Source of the DNA: Tilletia caries
Taxonomy: Eukaryota; Basidiomycota; Exobasidiomycetes; Tilletiales; Tilletiaceae
Direction: 5' to 3'
Assembly (NCBI GenBank): GCA_032718865.1
Contig: JALUTQ010000039.1
Coordinates: forward strand, 1,426,001-1,490,000
Length of the DNA: 64,000 bases
Of the stretch, positions 9,768 to 19,876 are shown piece by piece; positions within the stretch are counted from its first letter, which is position 1, and every line of letters starts with the position of its first letter. The notes under the pieces are model-generated. The model did not search any database and was not told the DNA's origin. It worked only from the letters and a program-made list of their open reading frames with translations. A program made the position numbers and the translations under genes.

Positions 9768-10990
9768 ATGATACGGACGCCTTCCACCACAGGCAAGATG
9801 GCACACCCAGCGACTCTGGCAGCCTCCCTCGGCCGACACCTGCGCGCCATCGAGACTCTCTCCCTACCCGCGCTATGCAAAGCATCCGACAAACAATCAG
9901 TCGAAGAAGCCGATGCCCAGCTCGCCGCCGACCTCGAAGCCGCCTCCGACCTGTTCCGGCGTCTGCGACTCGGGCTGGACGATGCGGAGACTGCGCAGGA
10001 GTGGGAGGACATCGAGGCTGTGCTTGTACAGCGCGGGGTGGAGCTCAATCGGTTGCGGGTCTGCGCGAGGTCGGAGAGGAGCTCGGCGTATGCACGGGCT
10101 AAGACGGCTGCGGCTCAGGCGGCTAGGAAGGAGCTCTCTCTGCTGGGATCGTCGTCGTCTGCAAGCTTTACTCGATCCAGCCTTGCTGCGAAGTGAGTCT
10201 GTCCTGTTCTGCTTCTGGAGATGGATCTTGATCGTGCTCATTGATCCCATGACTTTCGCTATCCCCCAGCTCGGCAGAGGGCGACAAGGTCCAGACGGCC
10301 TCAGCGGACATGACCTCGGCGCTGCAACGCACAGTCCAACTCCTTTCGAACGAAGTCGAGCGCTCGACGTTCTCCGCCCAGCTCCTCGAAGAGTCCTCAG
10401 CCACGCTCCAGCTGCTCAGCTCCGAATATGCCTCCTTCAGCAACGTACTCACGAACTCCATCACGCTGATCAAGAGCATGGAACGAGAAGACTGGTGGAA
10501 TTTCCTGATGGTCGCGGGGAGCATGGCGTTCTTCCTGGGCTGCGTGCTGTTCATCCTGAAGAAGCGCGTGTATGACAATACGGCGGGCGTCGTCCTTTCT
10601 GGTGCAGGATCGGTGTGGAAGGGTGGGCGCAAGGCGCTGCAGGCGGCACAGGCGAGCAAGAGAGTTGCTGTCTCTGCCTCGTCGACTGCGGCTTCTGTGT
10701 TGTCGGTGTCGTCAAGCCTGGAGAGGGCGAGCTCAAGAGCGGCGGTAGCATCAGCATCGGTAGCAGCGGCAGCGGCATCGTCCCTGGCGGCAAGAGTGTC
10801 ACCTCCATCCTTTTCGGCACTGGAGTTCGGAGCGGAGGAAAAGACAGGGCCAACATCGACGGACTCGCTGGAAGCGACGATCAACTCCGCATTCAGCGCT
10901 CACTCGGTGGAAAGGAGGAAACCCAGTAGGATCGCCAGCTTGGAATCTTCTTCTACGTTCGCCGCGTCAGCAATACACGAGGAGCTATGA
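9768..10990 (+). CDS. SEC20: Sec20-family SNARE (BNIP1-like)
   Basis: Two exons, 9768-10192 and 10270-10990, giving 381 residues. Sec20 is a tail-region Q-SNARE of the ER that accepts Golgi-derived COPI vesicles. The C-terminal half has the family SNARE stretch: ALQRTVQLLSNEVERSTFSA, then LEESSATLQLLSSEYASFSN and LIKSMEREDWW. One membrane helix follows (residues about 216-238, FLMVAGSMAFFLGCVLFILKK). The N-terminus is a helical bundle with conserved leucines. An unusual feature is the 140-residue alanine/serine-rich tail after the membrane anchor. It would face the ER lumen and lacks a clear HDEL-type end. An alternative start at 9798 would shorten the N-terminus by ten residues. Confidence 0.85.
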
Positions 10991-11332
10991 TCTGACCACG
11001 CAGGGACACGGTACACGTCGATGGGAATGCCTGCATCCAGTAGGCGACGCGACGATTGCGCCCCGCTTTCGGATCTACACAGCCGAATCGATCATGGAAG
11101 GTTCGGAAAGCGGATTCTTTGAGCATGAGAGCAGGTAGGCCATGGCCCGTGCACCGTGCCTTTGGGTTGAGCTAAAAAAAATTCTTTGCTGTGACTCGAA
11201 ATTGAACCCGTGCGAACGGCGAACGGGGAAGCAGGAAGAAAGCAAGGAAGCACGCAGCATACTGTACTGTACAGCTCGCTCTCCCTGTCGCTCACCACCT
11301 GTCAGCCCATCGGAATTCGGATCGCACCCAGA
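10991..11332. other. SEC20 3' flank and DAHP synthase promoter
   Basis: A gap of 342 bases with no supported gene. It ends in a tract with tactgtactgtac and ctccctgtcgctcacc just before the next ATG, consistent with a promoter. Confidence 0.4.
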
Positions 11333-13281
<1,949 letters not shown>

Positions 13282-13502
13282 TCCCTTCGCGCTGCGCCGC
13301 TTGGTCTCCCTCTCTCCCTCTCTCTCTGGCGCCGGATGTATCCTCGATTTGTTACTATCCTGGATCCTTGGGGAATGGAATCGATGCTCAGAACAAAGCA
13401 AGCTCGTCGAAGGGCGCGTTCTGTTTCTTTTGCTAAACTGTATATTTGGTCACTGGCTGCATGTAGTCGTGCATTGGGACTGGATCGGATCAAAACTTTA
13501 TT

Positions 13503-13947
13503 AGAGGAACTTCGGCCGGACTGTGTCGCCCGTGTGGTCAAAAAGTGAGAACGTGGAGTGGTAGTCATCGAGGTCCTCCATGGAGTGATAGTCATCGAGG
13601 CCCTCCCATACGCCTGTCGTACGGTCGACCTTGGGGCGGAACGAGGCGGGAAGAAGTTGTAAACATTGTGTATCGAGTCTTGGCTCAGCTCGACGTTCGT
13701 AGAGGAACTGAAGTGAGGCGCGGATCAGACGAGATACTCAAGCGTAGGGGGCAGGATATACTCAACCGGGTGGAGCAGCTCGAGCGGGACGACGAAGAAG
13801 CCTTGCTTTGTAGGTATAGCCGGACGGCACCTTGGCACTGGATCCGGATGGATCGAAGTTGGTCGTGGTGAGCGCGGACCAGGACTTAGGAGTTAGGAAC
13901 CCAGGAGCGCACTCGGTAACGTTCTTTTGCCGTTCAGCCGGATGCAA
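13503..13947 (-). pseudogene. Relic of the C-terminal part of an unrecognised enzyme-like protein
   Basis: On the minus strand, protein-like stretches occur in changing frames and end at a stop at 13503. They are SWSALTTTNFDPSGSSAKVP, then GFFVVPLELLHPVEYILPP, then FLYERRAEPRLDTQ. The last block contains RPKVDRTTGVWEGLDDYH and ends in a near-repeat (MEDLDDYHSTFSLFDHTGD). At least two frameshifts separate the pieces (near 13800 and 13725). The repeated LDDYHS block is also visible as a 25-bp direct DNA repeat near 13558-13610. I cannot name the family. Confidence 0.45.
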
Positions 13948-14220
13948 TCTCCGTCATTTCCGATCGGGCAGCCTTTCCGGAGTTAAGGTCCAGAGATCAC
14001 CCTCAAGGCTCTGGGAGTAGGGAACGCTCAGGCACGAAGGCTCTGAAAATATCGATGCTGCGAAGGTGTCAGTAGGCGAAGCGCCGTGGATGTTTGGCGA
14101 GGGTGACGGTGACGGTGCTGTTGATGGCGCAGGCAGCGGTGGTGACGAGTGGCAATGGTTAGAACAGGTCATGAGACCATTGATCGGCGTTTGTAATCAT
14201 TAGAATTAAAGGCTCCGAGC
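13948..14220. other. Spacer before the palindrome-bounded element
   Basis: No gene is supported. A short GA/GT-rich repeat (gagggtgacggtgacggtg) lies near 14100. Confidence 0.3.
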
Positions 14221-14259
14221 CATTAGAAAAGTGCACCCCCGGGGTGCACTTTTCTAATG
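14221..14259. repeat. Left 39-bp perfect palindrome
   Basis: Arms of 19 bases (14221-14239 and 14241-14259) are exact reverse complements around a single C at 14240. The central part is GTGCACCCCCGGGGTGCAC. Confidence 0.95.
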
Positions 14260-14475
14260 TGGCGAGCCCGATTGTCGGGCGAACATTCTCGTTCTCGAGT
14301 GTCGGTCGATCACCACCACCACCTCTCACAGCACGAGCCAACTGCTCACCACCACCTGTCCGCAGTCGCCCCCAGGCAGCACCAACACCGTGACCATCAC
14401 CGGACCAAGCGCACATGTCAACTCAGACCCGTGAGTGAACGGAGACCCACATTCATTTCCCCATCATATTGACTC

Positions 14476-15144
14476 ATGCTGACGGGATCCTCTACTACAA
14501 CGACAACAGCATCGACATCCACGTCGCCACAACTGCCGCTACCGGCTCAAGATGCAATTGCGGTGTCCGCCAATATAACTGCCGTCGATCGGCTCAGAGC
14601 TAACCTTCAACGCTCAAAGTCAAAGAGTCTCACCGACTCAAACACTAAAGGTCAGCCAGGACCAGGTCCATCTGCCGTAGATGCAGCAGCAGCACCAGCA
14701 GGCCAAATACCCTCAGCATCAACTTCCTCGGCCACAAATGCAGCAGCAGCACCAGCAGGCCAGACGCCCACAGCATCAGCTCCCTCGACCACAAATGCAG
14801 CAGCAGCAGCATCAGCAGGCCAGAAGAAATCAACAGCGTCATCTGCCCAACTCTCCATGGACTTGGGCCAGGAGAGGAACAAGGGCAAAAGCAAGGCCAA
14901 CCCAGACACACCCCCACTTACACCTCGACCCTCTGTTCAACAACAACAGAACGCAGGCCTCGACGCTGCGATGCCGGCAGAATGGTCCAAAGGGTGGAAC
15001 GAGATCTTGGAAATTGCCGACCAGTATAACAGCGGGACGCTGGCGTACACCCCGGCATCGATAGAGATGGGGGAGCCTCGGAGGGCCATACACTCAACTG
15101 GGAGGAGTCGTTCTAAAGAAAATGATGGAGACAGAGGATGCTGA
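14476..15144 (+). CDS. Low-complexity 222-residue ORF of the element
   Basis: An uninterrupted frame of 222 codons rich in Ser, Thr, Ala, Gln and Pro. It contains a repeated block (about 21 residues, AAAAPAGQ followed by T/S-rich sequence) three times near residues 72-116. Its last 22 bases overlap the start of the 699-codon ORF in another frame, and the C-terminal third (PAEWSKGWNEILEIADQYNS) looks like folded protein. It could therefore be the N-terminal half of one longer protein joined by a frameshift or an unseen intron. No known domain is recognised. It also contains one copy of the GACTTGGGCC motif (14860-14869). Confidence 0.4.
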   Translation: MLTGSSTTTTTASTSTSPQLPLPAQDAIAVSANITAVDRLRANLQRSKSKSLTDSNTKGQPGPGPSAVDAAAAPAGQIPSASTSSATNAAAAPAGQTPTASAPSTTNAAAAASAGQKKSTASSAQLSMDLGQERNKGKSKANPDTPPLTPRPSVQQQQNAGLDAAMPAEWSKGWNEILEIADQYNSGTLAYTPASIEMGEPRRAIHSTGRSRSKENDGDRGC

Positions 15145-17221
15145 GGACCCCTACGTACCCACATTCTCCGACGTCTGGATGGCCATCGCACCGGAGGAGA
15201 GACCTCCCCTTCCCTCTCCTCCCCGTCCCCAAGTCAAGCTTCCGACAACGAAACCCATCGCGCCACTCGATGCCGAGCTGCGGCTGGCAGAGGCAGCGGC
15301 GGGCGGTGGTCCCAAGGCAATGGGTTACATACTGGCCGCGATGCGGAACAGCGTCAATACGAGACGAGACGAGTGGGAGCAAGCGTGCGAGTACATGACA
15401 ACCATCGTCGCCAAGGAGGCACAAGAGGAGGACAGCGACGACGAGATGGACGACGTCTCTGCCGACATGCCGAAGTGGGTGCAGGCATACACGCTGGCAC
15501 CGTTCACCCCGTCACCAAAAAAGAAACGTACGTACGCAGACGCGGGACTAACGTCCAGCGACGAGGACGACGATGACGACGATGACGACGAGGCCAGGCA
15601 TGGCGACGGCAGTGGGTCAGGCCACAGGCGGGGCGAGAACGGCGACGACGCAAATGCATCAGCAGACGAGTCACTCGAGACAATGAAGTTCCGAAACCCC
15701 ACGAAATCATCATCCAGAAAGCCCACCAATCCCACAACAGTCAAGTACTCTCAGCCAAAGAAGAAGAAGAAGAAGGTCAAGAGGGGTGGAGGAGGAGCGC
15801 AACTCCGGCACGACGCAGATCTCGACCAAGCTCAGTGGGCCACAGTATACAGCTATGTGCTCAGCATCGTGGCGACGGCACCAATCGACCCAGAGTTGGT
15901 TGCGATTTCGGCGATCGACGTCGCGGTCGGAATGAAGGACGCTAGGCGATTGGCGGATGGCGAGGAGTGGGCGCCGGAAGCGGTCGCAGCCATTGGCAAG
16001 GACCAACTCAGGACCAGGCTTGAGGAGTCCATCACGAGGGCGGAACAGTCGGGCAACGACGTAACCCACACGGCGTGGAGACACGTCCTAGACTGGATGA
16101 TAGTCACAACCATCCATCGCAGGGGCATCGCACTCGGAGTCATCAAGCCAGGGGAATTCATTGACGACGAGACAACGACAGCAGTACGCTCAACGATCAC
16201 AAAGAGGAAGAAGACCGAGGGCGCGTTAAGGTGGATCAGGCTCGCTCACGCGCTAGGCGACGTCATGTTCCTACCACTCCTGATGCTGATGGGCGACATT
16301 GCGTTCCTGGACAAGGTGCAGAGGATGAAGTACGAGGTCTTCGGAGGGCTGTCGGAACTGCTACAGACCGGCGACGACGGGAGATCCAAGGAGGAGATCG
16401 AGCTGCTGTGGGAGACGGAACCCCACATGGCAGCGATGCGGGACGCTGCACGTTTTGCGGCCAGGTTCGTAATCCCGACAGCTTGCGGGACCATGGCCAC
16501 GATGCTGTTCCACTACCGTAAAAACCGAAGTCTCCAGGAGAAAGGCGTATGGATTAGAGATGAGACCAAAGACGCTATCGACTCTCCTTCATTCGTCGGT
16601 TGGAAGGACGTCTTACCCCCAGTTGCGGATCGGGAGAAGGACAACTGGCCCCTAACCCTCAACTGCGCGTACACTGGGACGATGCGCAACATATCTTTCA
16701 GCACACCCCCAAACATCATACTCTCCGCTTCGTTCAAACGACTATTCAAGGAGGGCGAGTATCGAGTACTGGATCGAGCCGACTGCAGCTGGCTCGAGGA
16801 CGAGTCCACATACGGGGCCCTGCTCAACCGCCGATGGCACGGTGACCCATCGATGACGCGCCTATACCCGACGTACGCGCTCATCATGGGCATCGACGAT
16901 GAAGAGGACGAACCTGGCGACGGGATCGTCCGGCTCGAAGAGCGTATGAAGACGGGATACAACATGAGCGCAGCCGAAGCTGAGAAGATCATGAAAGACA
17001 GGCATAGGCTCGAGCGACGCACCTTCATCCTTGCCGAGAACCTCAACACCAATAAGCTGAAGAACGCGCGCAAGAAGGGGCTACAACAAATCGAAGAAGA
17101 AGAGATGAACAAGTATGTAGACCCCACCAGCGATACCAGATCTACCACACCCGAAGACGACGAAGACGAAGACACTATGCGCAGTCCATCCAGGGCGGCT
17201 AAGCGGCGCCAAATCACGTAG
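15122..17221 (+). CDS. Unknown 699-residue protein of the element
   Basis: A single 2.1-kb frame without introns, unlike most multi-exon genes around it. Residues 1-95 are proline-rich then helical. Residues about 125-230 are a highly charged linker with runs of D/E and a KKKKKKVKRGGGG basic patch suitable as a nuclear signal. Residues about 235-600 look globular and mostly helical, with WRHVLDWMIVTTIHRRGIALG, RWIRLAHALGDVMFLPLLML, and conserved-looking NCAYTGTMRNISFSTPPN and WLEDESTYGALLNRRWHGD. The C-terminus is basic/acidic and ends RAAKRRQIT. I found no zinc finger, no obvious DDE/D or tyrosine-recombinase motif and no RT motif. Function unknown. A structural or DNA-binding role in a mobile element is inference only. 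Confidence 0.6.
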   Translation: MMETEDAEDPYVPTFSDVWMAIAPEERPPLPSPPRPQVKLPTTKPIAPLDAELRLAEAAAGGGPKAMGYILAAMRNSVNTRRDEWEQACEYMTTIVAKEAQEEDSDDEMDDVSADMPKWVQAYTLAPFTPSPKKKRTYADAGLTSSDEDDDDDDDDEARHGDGSGSGHRRGENGDDANASADESLETMKFRNPTKSSSRKPTNPTTVKYSQPKKKKKKVKRGGGGAQLRHDADLDQAQWATVYSYVLSIVATAPIDPELVAISAIDVAVGMKDARRLADGEEWAPEAVAAIGKDQLRTRLEESITRAEQSGNDVTHTAWRHVLDWMIVTTIHRRGIALGVIKPGEFIDDETTTAVRSTITKRKKTEGALRWIRLAHALGDVMFLPLLMLMGDIAFLDKVQRMKYEVFGGLSELLQTGDDGRSKEEIELLWETEPHMAAMRDAARFAARFVIPTACGTMATMLFHYRKNRSLQEKGVWIRDETKDAIDSPSFVGWKDVLPPVADREKDNWPLTLNCAYTGTMRNISFSTPPNIILSASFKRLFKEGEYRVLDRADCSWLEDESTYGALLNRRWHGDPSMTRLYPTYALIMGIDDEEDEPGDGIVRLEERMKTGYNMSAAEAEKIMKDRHRLERRTFILAENLNTNKLKNARKKGLQQIEEEEMNKYVDPTSDTRSTTPEDDEDEDTMRSPSRAAKRRQIT

Positions 17222-18465
17222 CACAAATGTTTCAATCAATGCACTGTCACAACTTTCCAAAGAGAACGATATATAGATAGACATAGAGCGAATGATGAAG
17301 AGGGAAGGGGAGGGAGGGAAGCGGAGGAGGGTAGCGGAGGGGGGAAGCGGAAGAGGGCTAACAGGCGAATTGTTCGGGTTAACCAGGCTCACTCCCTTCA
17401 TCATTTATATTAAAACTACGAACACAGACATGCCCGGTAACCGAACCTCCGAAAACCGACAAAATTTCAGACTCCGACGCACGGACGCACAGACTCCGAC
17501 GCACATACGCACACACTCCGACGCACGGACGCACACACACACCACAGTTCCAGCACATCAACCGCACCGTTGAACCGACGCACCGACTACTAACCCATAC
17601 ATTCAAAGTATCACCTTCAGTCTCCCGGCCACATCGTACCCAAGAGCAAGACGACGGCCAGCGGCCAGCGCCTGACGGAAGCGTTCGCTCACAACAAACG
17701 AGCAAAACTAGAACATCTTACGCATAACGCACCCCGCATGGACTTGGGCCGCGGGGTGCAGAGACACCAACCGCATATAGCCAACCACAATATAGTCAGA
17801 TGAGACACTTCGCTCGACCCCAAAGCCTCACCACCACCACGACGTCGGCAGCGACCAAGGATGCGCACATCGGAACTTGAACCGCCAACAGAAAAGTACA
17901 ACCTCTCCTTCCCCGGAAGTCCACCACTGGAGCCACACGTGAAGCACCTTAGCCCGACTTGGGCCGCATGATGCGCATCCAACTAAACGGACACGATCAA
18001 CGAAGAAGCACAGCACGTTACACAGCATTGTCAGCCACACAGCCACCACAAGCTCGTCTTCAAAGGAACCACCTAGTCATCATCCAAGCTCTGACACCGA
18101 GGTGAACAAACTACCCTACTCAACAACAGACGGGCAGAAGAACAGCATAGCCGCCTCCGAAATCCTGTCGGGACTTGGGCCACAAGGGTTAGGCACGAGG
18201 CGTCACAACAGAAGAGCCTATCTTCATGACTACACCCAAACGAGGCACGCATAGCGCCGCCCATGTAAGGTGTCACAATCTGTCGCACAAGCTAGCCTCG
18301 CAGATATCGAGCTGAGACACAACGGCGAAGCGCATTCACCAATGTACAGCCAGGCTCAATGACACCGGCACACGGTAGCGCAAGCGAAAGTGGTCATAGC
18401 ACAACGCCATGATGCCTCATATGGTTATTCCGGACTCCTCATAGTGTGGCCCCGGCAGGGCTGAA
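17222..18465 (+). other. Non-coding tail of the element with spaced hairpin motifs
   Basis: Contains a GA-rich tract (17290-17350), a degenerate tandem repeat of actccgacgcac and acggacgcac units (about 17465-17545), and three copies of GACTTGGGCC at 17741, 17956 and 18172. The first copy is the loop of a hairpin with a perfect 9-bp stem, GCACCCCGC and GCGGGGTGC. That stem resembles the terminal palindrome core. No protein-coding frame is convincing. Confidence 0.55.
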
Positions 18466-18490
18466 AAAGTGCACCCCCGGGGTGCACTTT
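18466..18490. repeat. Right 25-bp palindrome
   Basis: Arms of 12 bases around a central C (18478). It shares GTGCACCCCCGGGGTGCAC with the left palindrome. Confidence 0.95.
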
Positions 18491-18581
18491 CTGAGGCACG
18501 CGCGGTTTTCGCGGTACCAGATTCAAACTCCGCTCGTGGATGGTACGTAAAACAAACACATCAACGACCGTCAAATCCGTC

Positions 18582-18745
18582 CACGCCCGGGGAGTGTAGG
18601 GCCGAACGATGCCATGCTGGATATTCTTGGAAAGGGCGTCATCGGGTAGTCCCTTCGCGCTGCGCCGCTTGGTCTCCCTCTCTCCCTCTCTCTCTGGCGC
18701 CGGATGTATCCTCGATTTTTTACTATCCTGGATCCTTGGGGAATG
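18582..18745 (+). pseudogene. Second copy of the DAHP synthase last exon and 3' flank
   Basis: 164 bases matching 13214-13377 with four differences, all the coding part still in frame to the stop (ending MLDILGKGVIG). It stands alone, with no DAHP synthase sequence upstream, between the palindrome-bounded element and the Fanzor locus. It may be a captured 3' end, or a duplicate left by the event that created the island. Confidence 0.85.
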
Positions 18746-19107
18746 CAGCCGCTGCAATTCAGCTTGCTTGCTTGCACGCTTGCTTGCTCTCCTCCCTTGC
18801 ACCCTTGCAACTTGCAAGTCCCTTCGGTAAGTCGCGCTTCCCGAATCCGACCGAGATCCCCGAAGATCGAAGCCTGCTGATTGCATTGCCTCTGATCGGA
18901 ACAGACGTCGATATCTCTTTGGATACTACGAGTACGATCGTCTGCCGGTATATCTTTCTCCTCGCGGTGAGTGCTTGCCCTCTCCAGTTCTTCAACCTGC
19001 TCTCCCCATCTCATCCCCTTCTTTGCTTCGTCCTCCGGCCTCCCTTCTTAGAGACAGCGCCACCTTCTACCGCTTCTGCCCAATCCCAGGAGGTGTTGGA
19101 GAGGTGA
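18746..19107. other. Spacer upstream of the Fanzor locus
   Basis: Begins with a ttgcttgcttgc-type simple repeat. An open frame covers 18830-18970 (reading EIPEDRSLLIALPLIGTDVD), followed by a gtgagt donor, so a further upstream exon of the next gene is possible but not shown. Confidence 0.3.
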
Positions 19108-19876
19108 ATGAAGGAGATGCCTGCGTACGAGGTAAGCAATCACTGGAGATCTTGTTGCATAGCTGTGCGTACTATGCAAGATCTGACGCCACTCGATATC
19201 ACTCAGCCGGAACCTGCGAAGAGGCCCATCGAGTTCTTGGACGAGCCGCAGAGCGTCGCTGGCCCTAGCGCTGCACGAACTCGCGGACGTCCAACAGGGA
19301 TTCCGATGCTGGATGCAGATCATGATGATGGTGGTGAGTACATGCAGTGGTGTCCTTGCGTGGAGTATGTTTTTGAACACAGACTCATTACCCTCTCTCT
19401 CTGGTTCAGATGCACGCCATCCTAACCCAGCTCCTCCGCCACGGCCGCCGTGGCTAGACCCCGATCTTCCGCCCCGGCTTGGCCCCGCAGACTACGAACA
19501 CTACCAGTCCAACCCAGCTCCCCCTTCGCCGCCACCGCCAACACCGCAAGATCTCGCACCGCCACCACTGCCGTGGCTGGACCCTACTCTCGCTGAGAGG
19601 GATCGGCCCCCTCCGCCTCCCGGGTTCGAACTGCAACCATCGCAACCACCGCAACCGCCGCAACCGCCCACCTCATCATGGGAATCTATTGCGCGGCTAC
19701 CAGCGAAGGACAAGCAGGATGCCCTAATTCAAGCACTCCGGTCCAGTCAGAAAGATGACTGGAAGGCCAAAGTCAACAACCTTCTCGACTTTGCGACGAG
19801 CTCCTTGGTGGCGGAAGTTCGAGTGGCGATTTTATTGGCGGCTGCACCAATTTTCCGCACCATGGTTTACGGATGA
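19108..19876 (+). CDS. Proline-rich spliced ORF, probable N-terminal part of the Fanzor protein
   Basis: Three exons keep phase: 19108-19131, 19207-19333 and 19410-19876. The product is very proline-rich (PNPAPPPRPPWLDPDLPPRL, later PPPPPGFEL and repeated QPPQPP). It then has a helical stretch SSWESIARLPAKDKQDALIQ and AEVRVAILLAAAPIF. It stops at 19874-19876, where the large Fanzor frame begins in another frame. Fanzor proteins often carry extended, disordered N-termini, so this may be the lost beginning of the same protein, separated by a frameshift or an unseen intron. A separate gene is the alternative. Confidence 0.45.

Larger units (their letters stand above)
14221..18490 (+). mobile_element. 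Candidate unknown mobile element bounded by palindromes
   Basis: A 39-bp perfect palindrome at 14221-14259 (core GTGCACCCC c GGGGTGCAC) and a 25-bp palindrome with the same 19-base core at 18466-18490 bracket about 4.27 kb. Read inward, both ends start GGGGTGCACTTT, so they also act as terminal inverted repeats. The interior holds a 222-codon ORF, an intronless 699-codon ORF, and a 1.2-kb tail with three hairpin-type motifs. I cannot see a target-site duplication, because the sequence outside each palindrome also begins with the repeat. No transposase catalytic triad was recognised. It might be a transposon of unknown class, or two small palindromic insertions that happen to flank unrelated genes. 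Confidence 0.5.

Noticed and set aside
14159..14416. Minus-strand frame crossing the left palindrome
   Set aside because: Depends on reading through the palindrome itself. No domain, and overlaps the element end.
15122..17221. Assignment of the 699-residue ORF to a known transposase (KDZ, Crypton, Plavaka) or a viral protein
   Set aside because: No zinc-finger, CxC, tyrosine-recombinase or polymerase motif could be seen, so no family is claimed.
17465..17545. Tandem repeats as a possible CRISPR array
   Set aside because: Units are short and degenerate with no unique spacers of constant length, and the genome is eukaryotic.
18469..19107. 212-codon plus-strand frame from the right palindrome into the Fanzor upstream region
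   Set aside because: Crosses the copied DAHP synthase exon in the wrong frame, so it is a chance opening.
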